Notes: generated from the letters alone by a model not told the origin. Shown: positions 8,773 through 17,539, counted from the first letter of the stretch. The stretch: 64,000 bases of DNA from JAIQFL01 sp035295745 (GCA_035295745.1 DATGIL010000033.1:62001-126000); one strand, 5' to 3'. A program made the numbers and translations.

Positions 8773-8801
8773 CGTTGCGAGCCCCGCGCGTCAGCAAGCG
8801 A
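8773..8801 (-). repeat. Dispersed intergenic repeat, short copy
   Basis: On the minus strand this reads TCGCTTGCTGACGCGCGGGG followed by CTCGCAACG. It closely resembles the first half of the units at 50835-50955, and also 48836-48930. It sits in the gap between two convergent genes. Confidence 0.5.
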
Positions 8802-8828
8802 CCTGGCGGAATCGGTGAAACGACGTCC

Positions 8829-9860
8829 TTACGCTCCGACCAGAACTTCGCTCGCGTACCTGGCGGCCATTTCTGAAAGCGGGACCGGCGCGTAGTCGCC
8901 CGCGTGACCGGCCTGCCCGAATTGCGTCATGCGCTGCGCTACGACCTTCTTCATCGCCTCGCGGGCTGGTTTCATATAGCTGCGCGGATCGAACTCTTCA
9001 GGCTTCTCCATGAAGACTTTGCGGATCGCACCCGTGATCGCGAGCCGATTGTCCGTGTCCACGTTGATCTTGCGAACGCCGTTCTTGATTCCGATCTGGA
9101 TCTCCTCGACGGGCACGCCCCACGTCGGTTTCAGCTTGCCGCCGAATTGATTGATGATGTCCTGCAACTCCTTGGGAACGCTGGAGGAACCGTGCATCAC
9201 CAGGTGTACGTTGGGCAGGCGCTTGTGGATTTCGATGAGACGCCCCATCTTGAGCGTTTCGCCAGTGGGTTTTTTGGAGAACTTGTAAGCGCCGTGACTC
9301 GTACCAATCGCGATCGCCAGAGCGTCAAGGCCGGTTAGCTTTACGAACTCTTCCGCCTGGGCTGGATCCGTCAGATGGCTCAGACCATCAAGCCCGGTGC
9401 CATACCCGTCTTCAATGCCGCCCAGGCATCCGATTTCGCCTTCGACCGTGATGCCCTTGGCATGTGCCATCTCGACCACCTGCCGCGTGGCATCCACATT
9501 GTATTCGAAGCTCGACGGAGTCTTGCCATCGGGCATCAAGGAGCCATCCATCATGACGCTGGTAAAGCCCATTTCAATGGCGGTCTTGCAAGTCTCGACG
9601 CTGTTGCCATGATCGAGGTGCAGCACCGTGGGAATCTCCGGATAGAGTTCCGTTGCGGCCAGCATGAGGTGATACAGGAAGCGATCCTGCGAATAAGCGC
9701 GGGCGCCGCGACTGGCCTGAATGATCACCGGCGAGCGGGTTTCCCGAGCGGCCTCCATAATGGCCTGGATCTGTTCCATATTGTTGACGTTAAACGCGCC
9801 AACACCGTATCCGCCTTTGGCCGCCTCGTCGAGGAGCTGGCGCATCGAAACTAGTGGCAT
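8829..9860 (-). CDS. fba: Class II fructose-bisphosphate aldolase
   Basis: A 343-residue zinc-dependent aldolase close to the CbbA/Calvin-cycle-type branch. Catalytic Asp83 and zinc ligand His84 lie in H-L-D-H-G-N-S. A zinc-region glutamate is in V-E-G-E-I-G, further histidines are in G-T-S-H-G-A-Y-K and V-M-H-G-S-S-S-V-P, and the phosphate-binding N-V-D-T-D-N-R occurs near residue 270. It interconverts fructose 1,6-bisphosphate with dihydroxyacetone phosphate and glyceraldehyde 3-phosphate in the cytoplasm. A strong AAAGGAG ribosome site lies eight bases upstream of the ATG. The 12-bp palindrome 21 bases upstream may be its operator. Confidence 0.96.
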   Translation of the reverse strand: MPLVSMRQLLDEAAKGGYGVGAFNVNNMEQIQAIMEAARETRSPVIIQASRGARAYSQDRFLYHLMLAATELYPEIPTVLHLDHGNSVETCKTAIEMGFTSVMMDGSLMPDGKTPSSFEYNVDATRQVVEMAHAKGITVEGEIGCLGGIEDGYGTGLDGLSHLTDPAQAEEFVKLTGLDALAIAIGTSHGAYKFSKKPTGETLKMGRLIEIHKRLPNVHLVMHGSSSVPKELQDIINQFGGKLKPTWGVPVEEIQIGIKNGVRKINVDTDNRLAITGAIRKVFMEKPEEFDPRSYMKPAREAMKKVVAQRMTQFGQAGHAGDYAPVPLSEMAARYASEVLVGA

Positions 9861-9881
9861 TGCTGACTCTCCTTTGAAAGA

Positions 9882-9893
9882 TTCTAATTAGAA
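9882..9893 (-). promoter_or_regulatory. Perfect 12-bp palindrome upstream of fba
   Basis: TTCTAATTAGAA lies 21 bases before the fba start in otherwise GC-rich DNA. Its position suits a repressor site or an AT-rich promoter element. No regulator can be named. Confidence 0.35.
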
Positions 9894-9948
9894 CCCGAAA
9901 CTCCTGAAAGCTGAAAGTAGCATGCTTGCGGGCGGAGGGGCAAATTGT

Positions 9949-11217
9949 CTACTTCAGCCGAGATAGATCCCATTGACGCAAGTGCTGAGAGCTCCCGAAC
10001 AGCGTCCGCGAATCGGCACTGAACAGGAGTGCACCCTGAATGGGGGCAGACGGAGCGAAGATTTCGTCGTTGAGAATACCGCTCCATGGCCACTTGCGCA
10101 GCACGTCGCCATTCAGGGTGGCGAGACGGTGGCCGTCGGCCAACGAGTACAATCCAAAGTACGCATATCCGCTTGGATCTTGATAAACACCATAGCCTAC
10201 GGCCAGCACCGTCTTGTCTGGCGATATCGCCATCGTCTCGGGAAATTCTGAATCGAAGTGAAAGTGGTCGTAATACTTGTAGCCAAAGAGATTCGAGCGT
10301 AGCCTCGGTTTTTCTGGAAACTCCAGTTCGAATCTTCTAAGAACGGAGCATCCGTTCGAGTCCAGAATGGTTAGCCAGAGAGGGTGTTCAGGGTGGAACT
10401 TCCCAGCCTCCGAAGCACTCTCCACCGCGTCTGCCACGACCGCGACTACCGAATCGTCCGGGGATAGGGTAAAGTTTCGAATCCTCTCCGACGGGAAAGC
10501 GTGGCATAGGCGCGGTTTGGCCTCGGGGTGAAGGGAAACCCAATAAAGGGAGGCGACGGAAGCGGCTAGATCGTCGTACTCGGCTAAGTATGAATCCTTC
10601 AATAGCCGTGTCCTGCAGTCCAGAGCTGATCCTGACGGTGTCGGAATGCGTTTCTGTACGAACGGCAAGCCCGGCCGCTGTAAACGCTCGACGCCTCCAG
10701 CATTCGCGACCGCGAACCCATCAAACGACGGCCTTACGGTCTGGTCGACGCTGCTGAACAGAAAGCTCATGTCATTCAAAGCGCACACCAATTGCCCGTC
10801 CTTCGGAACAGCGGATGACGCTTGCGAATGGCGCCCCGAGGCCAGGTCCCATTCCATCCGCACGGGATTCGATTTCCAGTCTTGTTCCACGGCGACAACC
10901 AGATGGTCGTCCAAAAATCGAGCCAGAACGAAATTGAAGCCGCCCCCGGAGACCAGTTGGCCCAAGGACTTTCCGGTTGCCGTCTCGTACACCTCCAGTA
11001 CATCCGCGGTGCAATAGGGCGGCGACTCCGGACAATCAGATGCCTTCCGCTGGTTGCGCCGCGCCAGCATCAGCCGGCCGTCGGCTGAGATCTCGACGAG
11101 AGCAGCGTCTTTGTACGTGCGGACGAGGGACGCGCCGCCATCGGCGAAGGCCGCGAGCGCGCAGCCGCCAATGCCTAATCCTACGATGACGTGACCCAAC
11201 CGCGTTCCATGCAGCAT
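9949..11217 (-). CDS. Secreted beta-propeller-like protein of unknown function
   Basis: I start at the ATG at 11217 because a clear signal peptide follows (H-V-I-V-G-L-G-I-G-G-C-A-L-A-A-F-A); an in-frame extension to 11454 reads like non-coding DNA. The mature protein of about 400 residues has repeated beta-strand signatures that resemble WD40 or TolB-like blades: V-E-I-S-A-D-G-R-L-M, F-T-L-S-P-D-D-S-V-V, M-A-I-S-P-D-K-T-V-L and L-F-S-A-D-S-R-T-L near the end, finishing in L-R-Q-W-D-L. Such propellers usually hold protein partners or ligands in the periplasm. No catalytic motif is seen. It has no obvious operon partner. Confidence 0.75.
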   Translation of the reverse strand: MLHGTRLGHVIVGLGIGGCALAAFADGGASLVRTYKDAALVEISADGRLMLARRNQRKASDCPESPPYCTADVLEVYETATGKSLGQLVSGGGFNFVLARFLDDHLVVAVEQDWKSNPVRMEWDLASGRHSQASSAVPKDGQLVCALNDMSFLFSSVDQTVRPSFDGFAVANAGGVERLQRPGLPFVQKRIPTPSGSALDCRTRLLKDSYLAEYDDLAASVASLYWVSLHPEAKPRLCHAFPSERIRNFTLSPDDSVVAVVADAVESASEAGKFHPEHPLWLTILDSNGCSVLRRFELEFPEKPRLRSNLFGYKYYDHFHFDSEFPETMAISPDKTVLAVGYGVYQDPSGYAYFGLYSLADGHRLATLNGDVLRKWPWSGILNDEIFAPSAPIQGALLFSADSRTLFGSSQHLRQWDLSRLK

Positions 11218-11465
11218 AGAGTTCGAACCCGTTCGACAGAAATTGTAGCGCCCCGCGCGGAGCGCATTGGATGAATGACAGAAGACGGCGAAGTGTGGAT
11301 ACTGAGGGCAACTAACTTCGCCCTTCCGCTTACGTGAGGCCTTTTGCGCGATGGCTTCCAGCCGTTGGGCCTGTTCGAGCCAGGGCCGCTTGTTCATTCC
11401 ATTCTGGTGCAGACATGGATCAGAAGTATTGAGTGCGCATGCGGCGTAGATCAAGCCGCACTCGT

Positions 11466-13205
11466 CTACGGGAGCCAGTCCTTTAAGATCGCAGCCTGCA
11501 GCGCGTCGGGGCTGGCCACGGGCTTGATCGCGAAAGCACGCTTCTGGTTCTTTTCGAGGGTGAGTTCCACAGCCTGTTCGACGCCGTCACGGCGGATGCG
11601 GAGGGGCAACTTGTCGCCGGGCTGTTTGCTGGACATCGCGTCGTTCAAAGCCTTCGGCGTGCTTACGATCTCATCGTTCACTCGCAGGCCGGGCGGCCCG
11701 CTCACCACGGCGAGATTGCCGTTCGCCAGGGTTTGCGTGTTCAGCTGAAGAAACGCACCAGGGGCGTCCTGCGCTGTGATTTCAACCGCGAGGCCCGCGT
11801 AGGCCAGATACTTCGCGTAGTCCACGTCTTTGGTGGTGGACGCGTATTCCAGAACCTCCGTGAGAGATGTCCCGGCGGCGCCCTCGCATTCTTCGCGAAA
11901 TTCGGAGTCAGTGAAGCCGCGCTTCTTCTGCAGGTAATATTTGCGGTACAAGGCGCGCATCACGTCGTCCAGCGATCTTCGGTTCTGGCTCTCGTGGCGA
12001 ATCTTCAGATCGAGCATAGTTCCGAGCATGCTGCCGTTGTCGTAGTAGGAGATGGTGGTGTTGCGATCGTTGCCCACGCCGGAAGTGCCCCAGGTGTGCC
12101 AACTCGAATCGGTGGCCGATTGGTAGTGGTGACCGGGCGCGTTTTCGAACTTGCCCATGGCGTTTTGCAGGCGCTCCAGAAACTGAGCGCGCGTCAACAG
12201 ACCGGCGCGCTCGGCCACTACGTCCTCGTAGTAGACCGAGAGCCCTTCGGAGACCCACAGCATGTTGGTGAGGTTCTCGGTGTCGTAGTCGAAGGGACCG
12301 AGCGCCAGGGGCCGGATGCGCTTCACGTTGAAATTGTGAAAGTACTCGTGCGCCACGTAGCTCAACCAGCCGCGATAGCCAGGCTCGCTCAGGAGGCTGT
12401 TGCCGTTGAACGCGATGGATGCCGAATTCAGATGTTCGACTCCGCCGTTGCCGGTGCCGACCAGCAAAAACGCGTAGCGCTTGTAGGGAATGTCTCCGAT
12501 GAGGCGCGTTGCCGTTTCAACCATCTTCTTCAGGTCAGCCTGCATTTTCTGGCGGTCTACGGCGGCGGGAATGTTTTCCATGGCGACGTCGTGGGGCACC
12601 CCCTGCACTTCGAAGCGCAGCAACTCCTGCGTGCCCATCAGGATCGGGCTATCGTAAAGCACGTCGAAGTCGGGAGCGGTGAAGGTGTGAGCGCGTCCGG
12701 CGACTGGTTCGAGTCCGGTAGCGAAGGTGGTCCAGTTCTGCGGCGGCACGAGGGTGATGATTGCAGGCCGATCGGTATGGCCGGCGAGATGGACGAATGT
12801 TCCAGGCGGGGAAAGCAGGGCGCGATTCTCGCCCAGGTAGTTCTGAACGGCGAACGAGACCGCGCCGTAAACGTCGTAGGTCAGGGTGATGACGGGAGAG
12901 TTGGCGGCCACCACCCGCCACGTGTTCTTAGTGACCTTCTCCCACGCCAGCCCGTGGCCCGCGCCATCCTGCGCCTGAAAATTGGAGACGTACTTCGCGT
13001 AATCGAGAACCCGGTAGTAACCGGGCGCCCAAGCCGGCAATTTGAAGTCCTGCAACTCGCCCGCAAGCCCGTCGCAGCGCAACACGACGTGGAAAATGTG
13101 CGCCCCTGGACGGTCCATGGAGACAGTGAAGGCCAACGGGGACTGCGCGATTGCCAGAGCTGAACTGAGAAGAACAAGCGCGGCGAGGCGGGAAGGGGCT
13201 TTCAT
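11466..13205 (-). CDS. M61-family metallopeptidase (glycyl aminopeptidase-like) with PDZ domain
   Basis: A 579-residue exported protein with a signal peptide ending A-L-A-I-A-Q. The N-terminal beta domain carries L-P-A-W-A-P-G-Y-Y, typical of M61. The zinc site H-E-Y-F-H is near residue 285 in Y-V-A-H-E-Y-F-H-N-F-N-V-K-R, and the third zinc ligand is in W-V-S-E-G-L-S-V-Y-Y-E-D about 35 residues on. A PDZ domain occupies roughly residues 480-570. M61 enzymes are gluzincin peptidases with a preference for N-terminal glycine; here it would act in the periplasm. The gene stands alone. Confidence 0.92.
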   Translation of the reverse strand: MKAPSRLAALVLLSSALAIAQSPLAFTVSMDRPGAHIFHVVLRCDGLAGELQDFKLPAWAPGYYRVLDYAKYVSNFQAQDGAGHGLAWEKVTKNTWRVVAANSPVITLTYDVYGAVSFAVQNYLGENRALLSPPGTFVHLAGHTDRPAIITLVPPQNWTTFATGLEPVAGRAHTFTAPDFDVLYDSPILMGTQELLRFEVQGVPHDVAMENIPAAVDRQKMQADLKKMVETATRLIGDIPYKRYAFLLVGTGNGGVEHLNSASIAFNGNSLLSEPGYRGWLSYVAHEYFHNFNVKRIRPLALGPFDYDTENLTNMLWVSEGLSVYYEDVVAERAGLLTRAQFLERLQNAMGKFENAPGHHYQSATDSSWHTWGTSGVGNDRNTTISYYDNGSMLGTMLDLKIRHESQNRRSLDDVMRALYRKYYLQKKRGFTDSEFREECEGAAGTSLTEVLEYASTTKDVDYAKYLAYAGLAVEITAQDAPGAFLQLNTQTLANGNLAVVSGPPGLRVNDEIVSTPKALNDAMSSKQPGDKLPLRIRRDGVEQAVELTLEKNQKRAFAIKPVASPDALQAAILKDWLP

Positions 13206-13418
13206 CGCTTCATAGGATACACTTGTTCACCCCGAGGCAGGCTGTTGCTGTAGAACGCGAGTTTCACCATCGCGATCGGCCCGGAGACTCGACACTGCGC
13301 GTTAGACGCGAGCAATCCTGACTGGGCCGAACAACAGCGGAACGAGATAGCCCTACAGCCGGCCCACAATCGTCCTTGCTCGGGCCTGGAATTTTATGTG
13401 CTGGTTCGCAAACCTTGG

Positions 13419-14021
13419 TCATGTCGATTTGGGCGGTTCCTTTGCGGATGCCTCGGCTCCAGGTGGTTCACGGAACGGTTCCACAGAAATGGGCACGTAA
13501 GACACTTCCAGGACGATCAGATGTTCTGTACCGCCCGGCGCTTGGAGAGCCACGCGGTCACCCGCCGTTGACTTCATCAAGGCGCGGCCCAGAGGCGACA
13601 TCCAACTGACGTGGTTGCGGTTGAGATCGACCTCGTCGGTGCCCACGATGCTCACCACTCGCTCCGTTCCCGCGGCATTGGTATAGCGCACCGTCGCTCC
13701 GAAGAATGCCCGCGTCGCCGCCTGACCCGCTCTCGGGCGTCCCGGATCCACCACTTCCGCGGCATCGATTCGCTTCGTGAGAAAGCGAATCCGCCCATCG
13801 ATCTGGCGCAACCGCCGCTTCCCGTACTGATAGTCGGCGTTTTCACTGCGATCGCCGTTGCTCGCAGCCCACGCCACCACCTTCGTCACGGCCGGGCGTT
13901 CCCTGGTGAGCAGAAAGTGATGCTCCTCTTTGAGGCGCTCGAGGCCGCCTGGCGTGATGTAGTTCTTGACTCGTGTTGCGGGCTCGTCTGCTTGCGGTTT
14001 TCTCGTGAACCCTTTTCGCAT
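13419..14021 (-). CDS. greB: GreA/GreB-family transcript cleavage factor, GreB-like
   Basis: The N-terminal coiled coil contains R-E-R-P-A-V-T-K-V-V-A-W-A-A and D-R-S-E-N-A-D-Y-Q-Y-G-K-R-R-L-R, diagnostic of GreB rather than GreA. The C-terminal FKBP-like domain has V-G-T-D-E-V-D and S-P-L-G-R-A-L-M. Gre factors insert the coiled coil into the RNA polymerase secondary channel and stimulate cleavage of backtracked RNA; the acidic tip residues D and E are present. At 200 residues it is longer than E. coli GreB (about 158), with extra residues at both ends. It is convergent with no gene and has no evident operon partner. Confidence 0.92.
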   Translation of the reverse strand: MRKGFTRKPQADEPATRVKNYITPGGLERLKEEHHFLLTRERPAVTKVVAWAASNGDRSENADYQYGKRRLRQIDGRIRFLTKRIDAAEVVDPGRPRAGQAATRAFFGATVRYTNAAGTERVVSIVGTDEVDLNRNHVSWMSPLGRALMKSTAGDRVALQAPGGTEHLIVLEVSYVPISVEPFREPPGAEASAKEPPKST

Positions 14022-14103
14022 ATCGTTATCGTTGCATGCCTTGAATCAGCCGGACCTGTGAAAATCAGTCGTGGCGCCGGGCTTCGGGTTGGCTGGATGC
14101 GCT

Positions 14104-14202
14104 GAGGCGGCGAGTGTTCCACAGAACGATGGCGGCGACCACGAGGTTCAGCCCGCTTGCGCGATGGCGCTGGTATTCAAGCGTTCGATCCCGGAGTTCC
14201 CC
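14104..14202 (-). pseudogene. Tn3-family transposase C-terminal fragment
   Basis: The minus strand encodes G-E-L-R-D-R-T-L-E-Y-Q followed by R-H-R-A-S-G-L-N-L-V-V-A-A-I-V-L-W-N-T. This is the conserved C-terminal stretch of Tn3-family TnpA (typically G-E-L-R-x-R-T-x-E-x-Q and N-L-x-x-A-A-I-x-x-W-N-T). Only about 33 residues survive. The protein after W-N-T does not continue like TnpA and no transposon ends are visible, so this is a relic of an old insertion. Confidence 0.65.
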
Positions 14203-14416
14203 GACTGGACGCGGCCGCCCAATGAGCGGTTTGGGTGTTTTGCGCGCAAGCCACCCGGCGAAACTCGTCTCGCAACGGCTACGCGACGAGGCGGGAGTGG
14301 TCTCTCCGAACGCCACGTTCGGCAAACTACGAACTTCAGGACGAATCATTCTGTACCCGTGGCGCTTACGCCTCCTTGTTCAGCCTCGAAATATCTCTTG
14401 CATCGTCCCCTACAAA

Positions 14417-14434
14417 GTAGTAGCATGCAACTAC
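14417..14434 (+). promoter_or_regulatory. Candidate BlaI operator upstream of the first blaI
   Basis: GTAGTAGCATGCAACTAC is an 18-bp palindrome with one mismatched pair, 16 bases before the GTG start and overlapping a possible -10 (TAGCAT). BlaI/MecI repressors bind such dyads as dimers and repress their own operon. That this is the bound site is inferred from position and symmetry. Confidence 0.5.
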
Positions 14435-14450
14435 GAAGTAGGAGAACGGC

Positions 14451-14840
14451 GTGCCCCGGCCAAAACTCAGTAAGCTCGAGCTCCGAATTCTAGAAGCCCT
14501 CTGGACACGAGGAAAGGCTTCGATTCGCGACATTCACGGACTCTTCCCCGAACCGCGCCCCGCGTACACCACTGTCCAGACGATTGTTTATCGGATGGAA
14601 GCGAAGCACACAGTGCGCCGGGTCGAGAGGCAAGGCAACGCCGATATATTCGAACCGCTCGTCGCCCGGGACGTTACCCGAAATCGGCTGCTCGACGAGA
14701 TATTGAGCTTCTTCGGCGGGAAGGCCGCGCCTCTGATGGCGCAGCTTGCCGACGCCGGAAAACTGACCCCGGATGACGTTCAGGAGCTGGAAAGGACGCT
14801 CCGAAAGCTGAAGGCCCGGCGAAGGGAGGAGTCAAAATGA
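14451..14840 (+). CDS. blaI: BlaI/MecI-family repressor (first module)
   Basis: A 129-residue winged-helix repressor starting at a GTG preceded by GTAGGAGAA. It has L-S-K-L-E-L-R-I-L-E-A-L-W at the start of the HTH, then T-T-V-Q-T-I-V-Y-R-M-E in the recognition region. The C-terminal dimerisation helix ends L-R-K-L-K-A-R-R-R-E-E-S. In the family, an activated M56 membrane peptidase leads to cleavage of the repressor and release of the operon. Here the gene overlaps the M56 gene by four bases (ATGA), a standard coupled pair. Its 3' end has been copied twice downstream (19541 and 20706). Confidence 0.93.
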   Translation: MPRPKLSKLELRILEALWTRGKASIRDIHGLFPEPRPAYTTVQTIVYRMEAKHTVRRVERQGNADIFEPLVARDVTRNRLLDEILSFFGGKAAPLMAQLADAGKLTPDDVQELERTLRKLKARRREESK

Positions 14841-16717
14841 TCGACGCCCTTATCTACAGCGCTACTTCCCATTTCGTGCAGTCCACGGTGTTTGGGGGAG
14901 CGGCGGCACTGCTGACCCTGGCATTCCGCGCGAACCGGGCCGAGGTTCGCTTTTGGCTGTGGCTGAGCGCCTCGCTCAAATTCCTGGTCCCTTTGGCGTT
15001 CCTATCGATGGCCGGGACTCATCTCCGTGCATGGACGCCGGCATCCTCTCTCGAGGGAATCGGCGCCACGGTTCCTACCTTCTCATTCGCCCCGGAAAGC
15101 TTCCGTCACTCTTCGCAAGACACGGCGTGGGGCGCTTCCTCCGCGGGCGCGCGCTCGATCGATCGACCCACGCTTGATCAGGTGATCGTGGGCGTCTGGC
15201 TGTCGGGCGTGCTATGTGTGGCGCTGATTCGACTCCGCGGATGGCGGCGCATCCGCCTCCTGATCCGCGCCAGCGTTTCCACAGATATCGCCGCGCCGAT
15301 TGCCGTTCGCGCTTCGCCGGCGCTCACGGAGCCGGGAGTTGTCGGATGGATACGTCCGTTGCTTCTTCTCCCGCAAGGATTCGCCGAACGCCTATCGCCT
15401 TGCGAGATGAAGGCAATTCTCGCGCACGAACTGTGCCATGTGCAGCGCCACGACAATCTTCTGGTGTCGATCCACATGATCGTCGAAGCGATTTTCTGGT
15501 TCCATCCTCTGGTGTGGTGGATCGGCGCCCGGTTGATTGAGGAGCGGGAATGCGCATGCGACGAAGACGTGGTCAGCCGGGGGAACGCGCCCGATCTTTA
15601 TGCCGAAGCCCTCCTTAAAGTTTGCAAGTGGTCTACGGAATCGCCGCCGGCCTGCGTGGCCGGAGTAACGGGCGGGAACCTCAAGCGAAGAATCGAGCAG
15701 ATCATGGATGCCCGGGACATCCCCGGACTGAGCTTCGCCAAGAAGGCTGCTCTGGCGATTGCGGGAGCAGCGGTTCTAACGGCGCCGGTCCTGGTGGGTA
15801 TCGCCAACGCGCCGGCAATTCTGGCTCAACCGCCCTCCGAAGTGGCTCAGTGGCAAGCCGCCGCGGGAGGCCACATGGCTTTCGAGGTAGCCTCGGTCAA
15901 GCTGATGAAACCCGGTTCACGCGTGTGGTTTGCGCCGGGCTTTCCCCTCGATAACGGAGATTCGTTTATGAATCCGAACACCGGGGAAAGTCCGCACGGG
16001 CGCTTCGCCGGAGCCTTTCCCCTGCCGGATCTCATCGAGTTCGCGTACAAGCTCGTGCTGACGCCGGATCAGGCACGGGCTCTATGGGGTCATCTGCCGA
16101 AATGGGTCGAAACGGACAAGATCGAGATCAGTGCCAGAGCCGCGGGCAACCCCACCAAGGACCAAATGCGGCTAATGATGCAGTCTCTGCTGGTGGAACG
16201 GTTCCACCTCGCAGTTCATTATGAAACGCAGGAGATGGCGGTATATGCTTTGACTCTGATCAAGCCGGGCAGGTTGGGGCCGAAGCTCATTCGGCACGCC
16301 GACGGTCCTCCTTGCGATTCGTCCGCAAGAAGCGAGCCCCCGGGCGTCGATCCCGATCCCGACGGGGCAGTATTTCCGCCTATCTGCTATGTGCAGGAGG
16401 GGTGGAAAAACAGGAAGGGACGCATCGTGGTGGGTTCGCGAGACACGACTATGGCTCTCCTCGCCGGATCTATTGCTGGGAAGGCTGGACGGCCCGTGGT
16501 CGATCGAACCGGGATTACCGACAGGATCGATTATCGGTTGGAGTGGACACCTGAGTCGAATGGTCCCGGGCCCAACGGTGAGGAAGTTCAGCCCGACCCG
16601 CATCCCTTGACGTTCCTGGATGCGGTGCGCGAGCAACTGGGCCTGAAACTGGAACCGACGAAGGCTCCTGTTCAGAGTCTTGTGATCGATCATATCGAAC
16701 GGCCTTCGGAAAACTGA
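14837..16717 (+). CDS. M56 (BlaR1-type) membrane peptidase fused to a TIGR03435 domain
   Basis: Residues 1 to about 310 are a BlaR1/MecR1-like M56 zinc peptidase: several membrane segments, then L-A-H-E-L-C-H-V-Q-R-H-D (H-E-x-x-H near residue 196) and R-E-C-A-C-D-E-D. A last hydrophobic segment (A-A-L-A-I-A-G-A-A-V-L) leads outward into a C-terminal domain from about residue 350. That domain starts with F-E-V-A-S-V-K and ends V-V-D-R-T-G-I-T-D-R-I-D-Y-R-L-E-W-T, the hallmarks of the TIGR03435 soil-bacterial family. It takes the place of the penicillin-binding sensor of BlaR1, so it is probably the extracytoplasmic sensor. What it senses is unknown. Confidence 0.92.
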   Translation: MIDALIYSATSHFVQSTVFGGAAALLTLAFRANRAEVRFWLWLSASLKFLVPLAFLSMAGTHLRAWTPASSLEGIGATVPTFSFAPESFRHSSQDTAWGASSAGARSIDRPTLDQVIVGVWLSGVLCVALIRLRGWRRIRLLIRASVSTDIAAPIAVRASPALTEPGVVGWIRPLLLLPQGFAERLSPCEMKAILAHELCHVQRHDNLLVSIHMIVEAIFWFHPLVWWIGARLIEERECACDEDVVSRGNAPDLYAEALLKVCKWSTESPPACVAGVTGGNLKRRIEQIMDARDIPGLSFAKKAALAIAGAAVLTAPVLVGIANAPAILAQPPSEVAQWQAAAGGHMAFEVASVKLMKPGSRVWFAPGFPLDNGDSFMNPNTGESPHGRFAGAFPLPDLIEFAYKLVLTPDQARALWGHLPKWVETDKIEISARAAGNPTKDQMRLMMQSLLVERFHLAVHYETQEMAVYALTLIKPGRLGPKLIRHADGPPCDSSARSEPPGVDPDPDGAVFPPICYVQEGWKNRKGRIVVGSRDTTMALLAGSIAGKAGRPVVDRTGITDRIDYRLEWTPESNGPGPNGEEVQPDPHPLTFLDAVREQLGLKLEPTKAPVQSLVIDHIERPSEN

Positions 16718-16830
16718 CGTCGGCCATCCGTCTCGTCGAGGTGCCGGGAGCAGAACTCCTGAGACAGGCTGCAAACGCTAAGCTGCACTCGGGCCGTGTA
16801 GTCGCCAATGCCGAGACTGGTGCAGTCCAT
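16718..16830 (+). repeat. 3'-flank repeat, copy next to the first module
   Basis: This stretch after the first M56-TIGR03435 stop is homologous to 21782-21890 after the third TIGR03435 copy. Shared blocks include CCGTCTCGTCGA, AGCAGAACTCCTGA, CACTCGGGCCGTGTAGT and ATGCCGAGACTGG. It marks the outer boundary of the duplicated unit. Confidence 0.7.
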
Positions 16831-17305
16831 ACCGCACGACCACCCAAGGCTCCGGATGGAAGTAGCCAGAGGAAATTCCCTCGCCGAAGGCAAAGCGCAC
16901 GCGCGGGAACAGTGGTGCCGCTCCAATAGAAGACTGAATCCTCTTTGCAGGGAGATCTTTCTCGTCCGCGGACCGAGAAAGGTTCATCGTCAGGCAGAGA
17001 ATCGCGTCGCTGTACACCCCCAAGAAGTTCGACGGATCGATCGTCCGAAGCAACATCAGGTTGATGTACAGGCGGTAAGGCTCGAATTCACGAGATTTGG
17101 TCTCGAACGCAGTTTGGAACTCGTGCTCCGCTCTTAACTCCCCGATCGGTCGGAACAACTCGTCGACGACCGTCTCGACCACCGGTACCAGATCCGAGAC
17201 GATATCGGCCAAGTCCTGCCGCTGACGTTCGCGCAGGATGCGAGCGAGTTCCTTGAGAGCTCGGGGCGTAATAACGGACGCGATTGGAGTTGCCCCAATA
17301 GCCAT
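16778..17305 (-). CDS. Hypothetical protein, 175 residues
   Basis: The translation is protein-like: a helical N-terminal half (R-A-L-K-E-L-A-R-I-L-R-E-R-Q-R-Q, then V-P-V-V-E-T-V-V-D-E-L-F) and a hydrophobic stretch L-Y-I-N-L-M-L-L-R-T-I-D-P-S-N-F. I recognise no family. It lies on the opposite strand from both flanking blaI/M56 modules. Its last codons fall inside the duplicated 3' flank (16718-16830), so its present C-terminus may have been created by rearrangement. No clear ribosome site decides the start. It could be a spurious frame. Confidence 0.5.
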   Translation of the reverse strand: MAIGATPIASVITPRALKELARILRERQRQDLADIVSDLVPVVETVVDELFRPIGELRAEHEFQTAFETKSREFEPYRLYINLMLLRTIDPSNFLGVYSDAILCLTMNLSRSADEKDLPAKRIQSSIGAAPLFPRVRFAFGEGISSGYFHPEPWVVVRYGLHQSRHWRLHGPSAA

Positions 17306-17505
17306 GGCAGGGGCGTCTCTTCAACCTTAATACCGCAGGCCAGTGGACGTGACAGCCGGCTGCCGTTCGGGTTTGCGCTGCTGGTCGCTTTTCTTCATAC
17401 CAAGAGCCCATGGACGTCCGCCCACAAAGCCTTGCGTTCCGCGAGACTGATGGTGCGCTTCATCAAGTGGCCAGCCGCGTCCGCTCGCCAGCTGTCACCC
17501 ATTAT

Positions 17506-17539
17506 ACGAATTATTTCGTTGACAGACGAATTGATTCGT
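17506..17539 (+). promoter_or_regulatory. Twin operator palindromes of the second blaI
   Basis: ACGAATTATTTCGT (17506-17519) and ACGAATTGATTCGT (17526-17539) are 14-bp palindromes that agree at 12 of 14 positions and start 20 bases apart, about two helical turns. They flank and overlap the TTGACA at 17519, the right layout for autorepression. Binding by the BlaI encoded at 17554 is inferred. Confidence 0.6.

Larger units (their letters stand above)
14022..14450. other. Intergenic region: Tn3 fossil and blaI promoter
   Basis: About 430 bases. It holds the transposase fragment at 14104-14202 and the palindrome at 14417-14434. A weak promoter may use TTGCAT (14398-14403) and TAGCAT (14421-14426). 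I see no other gene here. Confidence 0.45.

Noticed and set aside
11733..13163. 476-residue open frame on the plus strand
   Set aside because: It is antisense to the M61 peptidase gene, which has a full set of catalytic motifs. The plus-strand translation is a low-complexity shadow of high-GC coding DNA.
17088..17411. 107-residue minus-strand frame
   Set aside because: Overlaps the better-supported frame 16778-17305 on the same strand and has biased Arg/Gly composition.
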